The translations under genes were made by a program, and so were the position numbers. A stretch of 21,837 nucleotides of DNA from Tieghemiomyces parasiticus. Lineage: Eukaryota > Kickxellomycota > Dimargaritomycetes > Dimargaritales > Dimargaritaceae. Positions 9,482-19,010 of the stretch are shown in pieces; the first letter of the stretch is position 1; each line of letters begins with the position of its first letter. The stretch covers positions 1-21,837 of the forward strand of contig JANBPT010000813.1 of NCBI GenBank assembly GCA_027575765.1, in the 5' to 3' direction. Below the pieces are notes generated by a model. The model saw only the letters and a list, made by a program, of their open reading frames with translations. It had not been told where the DNA came from and made no database searches.

Positions 9482-10910
9482 ATGAAGGTCCGTTACGGCA
9501 CTTCAACCGCCCGGGGTCGGAGACCAACGCAGGTAAGCCCGCGGCACACCCCGTAGCGTCGGCCAAAAACCCTAACGAGTCGCTTGCAGAGGCGGCACTC
9601 TAACCTTCCCAGCCCACCCCAGGCCGAAGCCACCCGCAAACGTACCCCTGCCGAGTTACTCACGCCGCTTGTCTCCATCCGACCCGTGTGTACGCGAGTC
9701 CTGTCCGTAAACCACACTCTTCCGCTCATAGCAAGACGAGGCTCTCGTTGTCTCCCACGTGGCCGACCACGCGGACTGGTACCTATTTGTGGTACTTGAC
9801 GGCCACGGCCAGTATGTAAGTACAGAACAAGGACCGAGCCAGTCCCCTGCCCTCTTCCTCCCCCTAACGCCCCGTCGAGATATGCTTGAAACCGGCCGTG
9901 CCACTTAGCTAACGCCTCTTGTCGGCGTTGACTCCTTCTAATTTCTCACCCCCTTTCCCCTCGCTTCGCATCATCTTCCCCTTTGCCCTGCACATTGGCG
10001 CCACTAGGGACATAAAGTTTCCCAATTCGCAAAGAGCCGGCTACCCAAGATCATCCACCAGTTCGCCCCCCGCATCGAGACCGATACCGCCGCCGTTTTG
10101 ACCGCCGCGTTTGCCGAACTCAACGAGGAAATCACCGAGAATGTAGACTGCTTCGACCCCTACCTAAGCGGCACTACCGTCACGGCCGCCTTATTCCTTG
10201 GTGACGTGATTCACATTGCCAACGTAGGGGACAGCCGGATCATCCACGGCCAGGGGCCGCCTCCCACCTCGACCACTGATAACCCTGACACCATGCCACC
10301 CGCGGCTGGTTGGCAGATCAAGCAACTCACAAGGTCAGTGAACTAAAGTGGCGAATCTTTTGGCCCCAGCTGCTCATAAAAAAACGCACGACCGGTCGCC
10401 GTCCTAGCCTTTTAGCCAAACTCACCTGACATCCCCATTTTTACATTATTCCCGGCCCCCCCTTGTCGCAGAGACCACACATGCAGCGACCCCGAGGAAC
10501 AGGAGCGCGTGGTGAGTAAGGGCGCTCGCGTCGAGCGGATGCGAGAGGGTGACCATTACGAGGGCCCTCTCCGCATCTTCAAGGGTACCTTACCCTACCC
10601 GGGCTTGGTGGTCACCCGTGCCTTAGGCGACACTTCCGCTCGCAAACTGGGCGTAATTGGGGTGCCCGAGTTAACCACTTTACATCCGAAGCCCGGACAG
10701 CACTGCCTAGTCCTCGCTACCGACGGTGTATGGGATGGCTTAACCAATGAGGACGTTGTGGGTCTCGTGACTCCGCACTTTTCAGTTGACTCGAACGAGG
10801 CAGCCACGACAGCCAGCCATGATCTGACCGATGCCAGCTTGAAGGCCCTAGACCGAATCCGCGTGGACGATAACACGACCAATGTGTGCGTATTCTTCAC
10901 CTGCCCGTAA
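9482..10910 (+). CDS. PP2C-family (PPM) Ser/Thr protein phosphatase
   Basis: Four exons: 9482-9532, 9732-9815, 10008-10333 and 10472-10910, joined by GT-AG introns of 199, 192 and 138 nt. Together they give 299 residues in one frame, about the size of a bare PP2C catalytic domain. Motifs in order: RGRRPTQQDEA (11-21), FVVLDGHGQ (36-44) with metal-binding D40/G41, a VSQFAKSRLPK helix from V49, NVGDSR with D120, TRALGD, LATDGVWD with D238, and DNTTN with D287. These aspartates bind the Mn/Mg pair that activates water to hydrolyse phospho-Ser/Thr. One deviation is Gln18 where PP2C-alpha has Glu37. The first ATG follows an in-frame TAG at 9467-9469, so the start is plausible, though an upstream targeting-sequence exon could exist. 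CTAAC-type branch sites occur in intron 1 (near 9600) and intron 2 (near 9908). Substrates cannot be told. Confidence 0.88.
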
Positions 10911-11499
10911 TGCCCTGCGTACAACCTTCATCCTTTCTTGTAACATCACCCCCGCTCTATACCCCTGCGTTTCTTCTATCATCCCCAATACGTATTGGCA
11001 ACGGACCTGCCAGGCCGCTATTGTGTAGTCCAGCCTGAACATACCCGTGTGAGCATTATATAAAAGCCACTTGGTAATGAACCGTCTCTATCTAACGCTT
11101 TGGTGCGAGGACGAGTTGGGTATACAAGTCCCTGCTCCCAAAATATGTATACTTTAGATATGGTGGGGATCGGTCTTCGCAGCCAGGGTGTTGCCTCTGA
11201 GAATAGACACGTCGAAGGCCAGCTGGGTTGCGAGACGTGGCAAGCCACGGGCACGGTACGAAGCGATGGAGACGTGGCAGCGGCACCACCAACACACGGT
11301 TTGCTCTCAGGGCATTTGGCGCGAACCCAATTATCACGGTGGGTCCATTTCGGCTTGTCCGGCTCATTTGACATCGGGTAGGCTTACCTACCCAATTCTC
11401 CTACCGGCCCCTTCACTTTGAGCAACATTCCCCCCGCATGCCAATTTTCATTCCCAGGATTATTCACATTAGCTACCTCCATTATCCCATCCCCCCCCC
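10911..11499. other. Intergenic region between the PP2C and cyclin genes
   Basis: This 589-bp spacer separates two plus-strand genes. It contains a strong TATA-like element at 11057-11065 and a C-rich stretch just before the cyclin ATG. Short frames on both strands show no family motif and are not called. Confidence 0.5.
11057..11065 (+). promoter_or_regulatory. TATA-box-like element upstream of the cyclin gene
   Basis: TATATAAAA followed by G matches the eukaryotic TATA consensus closely. It lies about 435 bp upstream of the proposed cyclin ATG, so it implies a long leader, a leader intron, or another unrecognised transcript. Function is inferred from motif only. Confidence 0.35.
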
Positions 11500-13001
11500 A
11501 TGAATGCCATTCATAGTACCCCATCGCGGCCGGGAAGCGCTCGTATCCCGCCCAAAACGGTCAACCTCCGGCGGGCCAATTTCTGGGCCACTGACATACC
11601 CGACTACACTTTCATTCACCTCGTGGGCATGAAGCTTGGTTTGTAAGTCCACGAATGGATGTCGCCTTTTTCACCCTCTCGAGAAGAAGAAGGCACAATG
11701 ACTACAGTGAGAATTGTGAAGATCCTGTAGAACGCCCTCGACCTGACTACAACGCACCCTCTCCCTCCCCACTGACTCTGGCCACCCTAACCCCTCTACC
11801 AACCCACGATGGCACTTGTAGCCCCGTCCAGACGATATGTACCGCCCAACTGCTCCATACCAAGTACACCCGGCGTCATTTCGAGAGCACCGGTTACACC
11901 CGGACGGTAAGTGCGTCTATGGTATCTGTCTTGAGCTTACCCTGTAGACCTGCCAGGCGCCCTTCCCATTAATTAGGGATACCCTGGCCTTCTAGGCTAA
12001 CCCCCCCCCCCCTCTTCTTGATCCTTTCGCATCGCCTGGTACGTCTGGGCTATCACCTTTTGTCGGCAATGTCCCTTTCCACTCCCATACCCGCCTACGC
12101 AACAGGAAGTCAACATTACCTGCCTGTTCGTCGCTTGCAAGGCGGAGGAGACAATCAAGAAGTTGCGCGACATTGTTCTGGCCGCCTACATCATCATCTA
12201 CCCGACAGGCGACTACCTATCGGTGAGCGACAACGATATTGAGTACCTCCGCCGCCAGGTCATCATGTGCGAGGCATCGCTGCTGGAGATTTTGCACTTT
12301 TGTTTCGAGTTCCCTCACCCGCACCGGTACCTCGTCAAGTTTGCCCGGTGCCTAGACGGTAAGTGTGTGAAGCTGGTTTACTACATGACTGTCCTATCGC
12401 TTTGGACATATTGACGCGCCATTTGGGAGTTTCTAACCACTGTAACCCTTATACGTTTTATTTGCACATGTCCCTTCGCTAGTGGACAAGGATATTGCCG
12501 GTAAGGCCTGGAAAATGACGACCGAGTGGTAAGTATATATAGCGAACTAGGTCACGATGGGTCGGCCCAGGGCTACCGACCCCCTATGGCACACGATTTT
12601 AGCCGGTTGTGTCCAGTCCTATGCAGGTGACGGTCGCTTCCGTGGGCTCGTCATGTCGGATCAGACTCAAATGTATCTTACCCTTCCTCTGCCCGCCCAT
12701 TCCTACTACCCCCTCGTTCCGTAGCTTCCAAACCACGCTCCCACTGCGTTTCCCGCCGCACACGGTCGCTCTGGGGGCATTGTATCTCGCCAGCAAGCTT
12801 GCACACGCACCGCTCGAGCCGCCCGCCATCACTACCACTGATGGCGACTTGACCCCGGATCATTCGCCGTGGTACGTCAAGTTGGGGGCCCGCCCGGAGG
12901 ATGTTGACGAGTTCAGCCACCACATGATTGATTTTTACATTGCCAGTTCGCGCAAGCCCGTCACGCCCACCGTGGCAACGCACTCCGAGGTACCGAACTA
13001 A
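11500..13001 (+). CDS. Cyclin, probably the CTD kinase I beta subunit (Ctk2/cyclin K-like)
   Basis: Five exons: 11500-11642, 11822-11906, 12106-12358, 12483-12528 and 12725-13001. The introns are 179, 199, 124 and 196 nt with GTAAGT donors, and the exons assemble to 267 residues. The joined junctions restore a transcription-type cyclin fold: FIHLVGMKLGFPVQTICTAQ (about 38-57), then EVNITCLFVACKAEETIKKL (77-96) as the cyclin-box core. Then come SLLEILHFCFEFPHPHRYLV (about 136-155), AWKMTTECFQTTLPLRFPPH (169-188) and VALGALYLASKL, the second repeat. The KxEET core and the FxFxHPHxYLxKF stretch point to the Ctk2/cyclin K group, partners of kinases that phosphorylate Ser2 of the Pol II CTD in the nucleus. 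Cyclin L, T or C cannot be fully excluded. An AATAAA lies 58 bp downstream, and intron 2 contains CTAAC followed by a 12-C run. The next gene encodes a CTD phosphatase. Confidence 0.82.
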
Positions 13002-13558
13002 GTAACCTCACCCTACCGTCTGGTACCTTTCTGCTTGAGACGTGGCGTGTGTGTGTAAAATAAATGGTTGGATATGTCGCTGACTTGGCGAAGAATGCGT
13101 ATAATGAATTGACTAATAACGCCTCCCAGGGTTCGGGTTTCAAAGGGACCTTGCTACTCGACATGATGTTTACCGATAACTAGGACATAAAGGTCAACAT
13201 GTTTAAAATTCACATGCCTGGCTGTGGAGGAATAACCAAATTGCAAGTCACCGTGGGCCCAAACAGAGGAAATTAACCAATCAAACCTGAAAGGGAGGTG
13301 GAGGTGGATGTTTGTTAAACGTCACGTAAAACGCTGCGGCTGAAAGATTGAGGGTGGGCATTCCCTTGACAAAACTTGCCCCACTGACCTTTTTCCATCA
13401 CGTTTCCACCCTTGACTCATACCTTGGTGATCACCTGTACGGTATTGCTCGCAATCCTCTCCTTCATCCTTCTTGACACTTCGACCCCCTGCTGTCCAAG
13501 CGATTCCGTGCCTCTCAAAACCCTCCACACAAACCCTCGCCCTCCCCACTCAGGGACT
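13002..13558. other. Intergenic region between the cyclin and Rtr1 genes
   Basis: The first part holds the cyclin 3' flank with a poly(A) hexamer. The C/T-rich segment from about 13380 onward looks like the 5' UTR of the Rtr1-like gene. An open frame continues upstream of the chosen Rtr1 ATG to an ATG at 13412, but its extra residues do not resemble the family. No other gene is seen. Confidence 0.5.
13059..13064 (+). terminator. AATAAA poly(A) signal of the cyclin gene
   Basis: A canonical AATAAA hexamer lies 58 bp after the cyclin stop codon, just downstream of a GT-rich run (13046-13056). Assignment rests on position and motif only. Confidence 0.5.
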
Positions 13559-15331
13559 ATGAGCAATCCAGCGGTTCGCCCAGCGATCCGGCCACCAGGC
13601 CCGACTCCTTCTCCGACTGGCCGTGCGACGGCCTCCTTGGTGCAGGCCGATGCCACCCGGGCCCCTCAAGCTCACCAGCGTCACCGCCGCGCCCTGACGC
13701 CCAAACAGAAAGCCGTCAAGGAAAAACTGACCCTCCAGCGGCGCTACGAGACGCTGACCTTCCGGTGGCAGGAGAAATTGTTCCGCGTGGACGAGACCAG
13801 CGCAACCGTAGCCGAGGCGACCCTCATCCAGGCCGCGCATTACTTGACCCCGCAGACCTTTGACGAGGTCATTGAGGAACGCAAAGCCCAGAACGTGTGC
13901 GGGTATCCGCTCTGTGGTAAACCTTGTATGGTTAGTGTTATTAGTTCAGTAACGGATAGTTACGGTGGTAGTGGTGGTGAGGAAGGGTGGGGAGGTGGAG
14001 CTGGCGCCATTCTAAAGGGCTGACCTACACTCTTGCCGCGTGAAACTAGACAATTTGCTGCCAGAGACTAACTTCTGGCCATGACAACACCCTATGCCTT
14101 ACGATCCTCGCCGCTGACATCCTATCCAGAACATACCTGGCCAGTACCGCATCAACCTCCAGCAACGCAAGGTCTACGATGTCAGTGAGCTCAACCGGTT
14201 CTGCAGCAAGGTCTGTCGGGCCGCCTCAAAGTTCTACGAGACCCAGCTATCGACCGACCCACTCTACATCCGCAGTCGAAACCGGTAAGCATTGATGGTC
14301 CGAAAAAAAAATACAAACAATAATCGCACCTGATCCACCTGACGATGTCTACGCGCAGGAGCCCCCCCCACCCCCCTCTACACACACACAAGCGCGCCTA
14401 GACAAGCCAGATCATTAATACACCCCTCATGGACCACTGGACCTCCCCGCACCCTCCCCCTTTTTTCGCACTCTATAATAGATCCACAAAAATCACCCTG
14501 CTCCCATTGTCAGCTAGCCTCGCCGATCTCCGGAAATCGACACCGCAGGTCACCCCGGCTGGAAACCTATTCCGCGACTACGTCCGGGCGTTGCTCGACT
14601 CACTACCCAGTCCGATTCCACCGCCTGCTGGTCCACCGGCTACAACCCCGCAGGGTGGTAAAGCATCACTAGGGGCGGCGACGACGACGACGACGAACCA
14701 CCCATCGGCCGGGCTGGCCCAGATAAAGCTTGTCATCAAAGAAAATCCGCACCCCAAAGCTGACAGAGAGGCCGTGACTTCTTCGACGAGCCCAGTGGCG
14801 ATTATCGATGTAGCCTCTTCCACTTCTTCTCCTTCATCTTTGCCGGCTCCTGGCCCCATCATCGCCAAAGAGACGGATCCACCATTCGAGAATCTTGGCC
14901 CGGCGGCCCGGCCCCTACCACACGAACCGGGTGGTGCTGCGGCCATCAGCGATGACGAACTGGCGCGCACGTTCGCCATGGCGTTCCCCCCCTCCGACGG
15001 TGCGAAGTTGCTGGCTACCCAGCAAGCCGAGCCAGTGCCACCACCACGATCACCACCCGTATCCGCGTTGCCATCGAAGGACGTTACTCGGCCGCAGTCC
15101 GGCAAGACGGTGCGGTTCAACCTGACCCCAGACACGGACGCAGCCGCCACCCACCCTTCCCCCAAGAACTCCGACTCCTCCGTCGAACGCACCATTACTG
15201 AGGATGCTGGCCAGACCAATTTCGATTTCGTTGAGGGTTACAAGATTAGCCCGGCGGTCGGTCGGACCACCCGGAAACCTGTACGGCCCACCACGATGGT
15301 TCTGTCCAAGCCAAACAGCGGCGACCTCTGA
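13559..15331 (+). CDS. RTR1: Rtr1/RPAP2-type RNA polymerase II CTD phosphatase
   Basis: Three exons: 13559-13930, 14130-14284 and 14482-15331, giving 458 residues. The Rtr1 zinc-binding signature is complete: C114 and C119 in VCGYPLCGKP, then C149 and C153 in RFCSKVCRAASKFYETQL, after NIPGQYRINLQQRKVYDVSE. Rtr1/RPAP2 removes phosphate from Ser5 (and Tyr1) of the Rpb1 CTD and helps in nuclear import of Pol II. Direct catalysis has been debated in the literature. The tail after about residue 200 is Pro/Thr/Ala-rich, probably disordered, and carries a Thr5 run from (ACG)5 and a KTVRF motif at 384-388. The first intron uses a GTTAGT donor, and a CTAAC branch site precedes its acceptor. The third exon start at 14482 was chosen for its strong polypyrimidine tract; 14518 is a phase-compatible alternative. 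I chose M at 13559 because an upstream in-frame ATG (13412) only adds an unrelated hydrophobic stretch. Confidence 0.88.
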
Positions 15332-15635
15332 CGCATCCACAGCTAGTCTTTGCAATTGACCAATATCATGCGATACTGTGCCGCTGGTAGTTGACAATGA
15401 GGTATGGATCTTTTTTTACTTTTTTTGGTATTGACGAAGCGGGGGGGCTGAATGATGGAAGGGATTATGGTACAATGCTTTGGGTGCCCGAAACGGGAAA
15501 GTGGACCAACGTTTCTCAGCACCACAGAGCATAGAATAAAATGGATAAAAAGAGGATAGGCGTGATTCGCCAGCGTGACGTTATCACCGGGTACATAGCA
15601 GAGAGGTCTCATCGAGGTCCACACAGCCAGTTACT
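15332..15635. other. Convergent intergenic region between the Rtr1 and TBP genes
   Basis: This 304-bp region holds the two 3' flanks and no gene. T-rich runs at 15411-15427 and an AATAAA on the plus strand at 15535-15540 (204 bp after the Rtr1 stop) are the likely 3' end signals. The distance between the convergent stops is short, so 3' UTRs may overlap. Confidence 0.5.
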
Positions 15636-16668
15636 TTAGGGCTTCCGGAAGTGAGTCAACACCGGGTAGATGGACTCGAAGGCTTGGTAAATCTCGTCCC
15701 GTACTTTGGCACCCGTGAGCACAATCTTGCCCGACACGAAAATGAGTAGTACGATTTTCGGCTTCACCATCCGGTAAATTAGACCTGGAAACAATTCCGG
15801 CTCGTAGCTCGAGAATTGGCCGTGGTGGAAGGCCAGCCCTTCTAGACGGATGGGGAACTTCACGTCGCAACTGCCTACGATATTCTGGATCTTGAAATCC
15901 GTGAATTTAGCGGGAAACCCCAATTTCTGGACGATACGGGCGTACTTGCGAGAAGCAAGCTTGGAGTCATCCTCGGACTTGGCACCAGTGACCACCATCT
16001 TGCCTGAGGCAAAGATCAGAGCGGTGGTCTTGGGCTCACGGATGCGCATGATGACAGCGGCGAAACGCTGAGTGGTGGCGCAGCAGAGCGTCGGTTGATT
16101 GGCATGTAAACCAGGCGGATCAGACAAGAGCGAGTCAATACCGGCTATGAAATAACTATCTGAGGTGGCAACATCTCCCCCCACCCAAACTATGCCGTGG
16201 TTGCCATTATCACGCCCAACCAGCGATCAAACCAACGCTAACCTCACCACTAGCGTCCGCCAGTCTGAACCGAGATAGATTCCAGCTCCTATGGATTCCA
16301 CCACGCATATCCACAAACTAGCCAATGCAAGTACTGCTTACCTTAGGGTTGTACTCGGCGTTACGTGCGTGGAGAGCAATGGTCTTCAGGTCGAGGCGGC
16401 AGTCGAGGTTGACCGTCGCGACGATGTTCTGAAGGGTGGGGACGATTCCGGCAACGCCAGGGCCGCCGGGGGTGGTGGCCGCCTCGGCGGCGGGCGTGGC
16501 AACGGCCTTGGGGTCAGTGGCTGCCCCGGTGGCGTGTGGCGGGGTCGTCCCCTGGGTATGCGGTGGAGTGGGTGGAAGGGCTAGAGTATTAAGGGGAGAA
16601 GGGGCAACATGAGAGAAAGAGTGGGCGGCAGGGAGGTAAGGCATAGCATTCTGGTTGTAACCGGACAT
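15636..16668 (-). CDS. SPT15: TATA-binding protein (TBP)
   Basis: Two exons on the minus strand, 16668-16342 and 16067-15636, are joined across a 274-nt intron (GTAAGC donor, CAG acceptor, phase 0). The protein is 252 residues. The first 73 are Pro/Ala/Thr-rich and variable, as usual for TBP. The saddle core runs from about G74 to the end, with two pseudo-repeats. The DNA-kinking phenylalanines are all present at the expected spacing: F111 and F128 in repeat 1, F202 and F219 in repeat 2 (yeast F99, F116, F190, F207). Junction NAEYNPK|RFAAV restores an invariant TBP segment. TBP nucleates pre-initiation complexes for Pol I, II and III in the nucleus. Small deviations are V135 where Cys is usual and the C-terminus THFRKP. 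The symbol follows the yeast gene. It converges on the Rtr1 gene. Confidence 0.97.
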
Positions 16669-16705
16669 GGTGCGAAGTGGGATAGTATTAAAAAATAGTG
16701 GATGG

Positions 16706-16712
16706 TTTTATA
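16706..16712 (-). promoter_or_regulatory. Proximal TATA-like element of the TBP gene
   Basis: The minus strand reads TATAAAA about 38 bp before the TBP ATG. If used, it would give a very short leader. A second, better-spaced candidate lies at 16935-16943. Confidence 0.3.
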
Positions 16713-16934
16713 GTGGGTAAAACAAGTAGCAGACCGGATGATAAATCACGTGACGAAAGGCGATGCAGCGAAAACAGATGGAGAGGGACGAGGAGAGGGG
16801 TGGTGAAACAAAGGGATGGGTGGCTATTTTTAGAGTGGGCGTTATATGTAGGGAAGGGGTTTCAGTGGTGAGAAATATAGGCCAATGAAACAGCCGACGT
16901 GTATAAACCGACGGGGGGAGGGGCGAGGACCGCG

Positions 16935-16943
16935 ATTTATATA
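16935..16943 (-). promoter_or_regulatory. Distal TATA-like element of the TBP gene
   Basis: The minus strand reads TATATAAAT, about 270 bp upstream of the TBP ATG and followed by a pyrimidine-rich leader on the coding strand (plus-strand purines at 16760-16810). Spacing and leader composition make this a reasonable core promoter. The near-palindromic element could also serve plus-strand transcription. Confidence 0.35.
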
Positions 16944-18749
16944 CCTTCGCCAAAAAATGCCAGGCGGGGCCCTTCCCCTCTTATCCCGCCTCCCCATCGG
17001 ATCACCCCTGTGTTTTTCTTTTTTTTCTCCTCATTTCACCCATTGGCGGTCGATTCCTTCTTCCTTCCTCTCTTCCTCTCCTCTTCACCCTTTTGTCTTT
17101 GGGATAACATCCTCTGTATAGTCTCCCCCTGGTCACACTCCACTGCGACCTGTACCACCCATTGGTGTCGAAGCATAGCTCTCCCCTCTTGTCCTCTCCG
17201 CCTCATCTCCCATCCGATTGCCCATCATGGGCCCAATATTCCCATGGCGTTTAGGTGGCCCGGCTGACTAACCAATCGGCGAGGGCCACGCCGACTGATT
17301 CCCATATCGAAGAAAAAAGTTAAAGGTAATAGGAAAGGAGGAAGGGACGGAGGGAGAAGCCGCGGCTGATAAAGGGATGGCGGGGCAGGCGCACGTTGAG
17401 GCCGCCGTTATAAGGGAGGCAAGGACGCAGGGGCGAGACACACGCAGACAGAGGAGAAAAGAAAAAGTGAGGAAGTGGGGGGTGAAGGGGATTGACGGGT
17501 CAATCACAGGAGATGAGCCGCCGCACACTGAATCGCACCACCCAACACAGCCTCTCTCTACCGCCGCCGCCAATTGTGTCATGGGGGCGGGACTATCGAC
17601 AAATAGAATTGCACTAGCCGCTAGTCTAATATACGGGGGTCAGGCAAAGACAATGGAACCGAGGGGAATGCAAAGGGGTGCGAGACAAGGGGCCGGTGCT
17701 GCGTCTTCCCATTTCCCTCTCTTCCCCCCATTCACCGCCACAACAGGTAGTGGGACAAAAAAAAACCGGAAGAACGGGTACGCAGCTGGTGAGTCAGAAC
17801 TTGAGTAAACAGCTGACGATGACAGAGAGAGAGAAAGAGAGGGCGGAGGAGTAGAGCAAGCTGCCGCGAAACTAATAGGGCTATGGGGGAAAAAAGACGA
17901 GTGAGCAACTGGGAAGAAGGAGGAAGGGGGGCAGGAGGTGCGGGTCCCCCAGTTTTATCGCTGACTATTGTGCGATGGGCACGCAAGAGTAACGACGATG
18001 CTGTAGGGGGGAAGTCTATGCCCGCCTATCCCGCCGTCAGCATGTAGTCAGCCGCCCATGGCGGTGGGAGCCAGGTGCAGTGCAAAAGGTCACGGGGATG
18101 GAAACAGATGCTATGCACCCACCCCTCCCCTTCGGGGTCGTTCCTGGCCGCAGGCGCAAGGGCCGAGACTTTCCCCCAACGACTTTGACGTGCAGAGCCA
18201 CAGAACCAGTCGGCCACCGTGACGGTAGCAGACATCGTCCAGCTGACGAAACCCGCGGCGACAGAGTTTATCGAAGACAGGAATGGCGAGAGATTGTATG
18301 CTGAGGACCGAGTCGGGCGAAAAGACGAGGACTATTGGCGGCAAAGTTGGGGTGCAGGTGGCCAGGTAAAATAGCTTACATATGCAGAGCTGTTGTGTGA
18401 TTCATAACGGCCCCTCAAACGAGGGCGCGGTAGGTGGTAGCGACAGCGCTATCCGCTTAAGACGGCGGTAGGAGATGACAATGGGAGCAATCCGCCACGG
18501 CCAGGATGTACCTTACGAGGTTAGTTGCGAAACATTGGGTCTGGCGATGCTAAGTGAGTACCGTGAAGAGCTCGGTCAATGGGCAATAAATGGACAAGCG
18601 TAAGATGAGTAGCGGTTAGAGGTCATATAGAGTCCGTTCTTACGCCAACAGGCTTCGGCACACAGCAGAGTAGCTAGAACGGCAGCGGCGAAGGTTACGA
18701 GGGGCGGTAAGGGCGAAAACGCTGTATACTTTGGAAAGGGTAGAAGGGA

Positions 18750-18787
18750 GCGCCAAGGGGGGGACCAAAGGGGTCCCCTTGGGGCGC
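18750..18787. repeat. Inverted repeat (hairpin or cruciform)
   Basis: Arms CCAAGGGG (18753-18760) and CCCCTTGG (18775-18782) are perfect complements around a 14-base loop. The stem extends with GCGCC/GGCGC across a two-base bulge on the 3' side. Confidence 0.6.
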
Positions 18788-18799
18788 CAGCAGTGATGC

Positions 18800-18817
18800 G
18801 GGGAGGGAGGGAGGGAG
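18800..18817 (+). other. G-quadruplex motif with one-base loops
   Basis: The stretch consists of GGGG, GGG, GGG, GGG and GG runs separated by single A bases. This is close to the most stable class of intramolecular G-quadruplex sequences. The G-rich context continues to about 18860. Biological role unknown. Confidence 0.6.
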
Positions 18818-18989
18818 GTGCCGGTGGGTGAGAATGGCGGCAATGGGCGTGGGTGGGACAAGTGAGTCCGATGGGTCTCACAAGTGACGCCGCCACCTGT
18901 CGAGTGCAATCCTGGCCCGCCGGCTTCCCAGCTCGCTACTCTCCACCCCCTGGTTAGGAATGGCTTCTATTCTGTAGCCGCTCTGGCAG

Positions 18990-19010
18990 GGCGTAATGAG
19001 GGATTACGCC
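18990..19010. repeat. Perfect 8-bp inverted repeat
   Basis: GGCGTAAT and ATTACGCC flank the five-base loop GAGGG. A second small inverted repeat, GGCGGC/GCCGCC with a 10-base loop, follows at 19023-19044. No T-run or neighbouring gene end explains them as terminators. Confidence 0.55.

Noticed and set aside
9616..9705. Possible extra exon inside the first PP2C intron (AG at 9614-9615, GTAAAC near 9706)
   Set aside because: Its translation is unlike any PP2C segment. Direct joining of 9532 to 9732 gives the expected GRRPTQ-QDEA motif with phase 0.
13412..13558. N-terminal extension of Rtr1 with a hydrophobic, signal-like segment from an ATG at 13412
   Set aside because: Rtr1/RPAP2 is a soluble nucleo-cytoplasmic protein. 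The extension lies in C/T-rich leader-like sequence, and the ATG at 13559 gives a family-like N-terminus.
14578..15219. Minus-strand open frame (213 codons) opposite the Rtr1 tail
   Set aside because: The Ser/Gly/Ala-rich product mirrors the low-complexity sense tail. No independent gene signals.
16068..16184. Open frame continuing upstream of TBP exon 2
   Set aside because: The extra residues do not match TBP. The splice junction at 16067/16342 restores the invariant NAEYNPK-RFAAV segment.
17268..18909. Several minus-strand open frames of 69-106 codons in the TBP-E1 spacer
   Set aside because: They are Pro/Ser/Arg-rich translations of purine/pyrimidine tracts, mutually overlapping, with no domain and no convincing way to join them by splicing.
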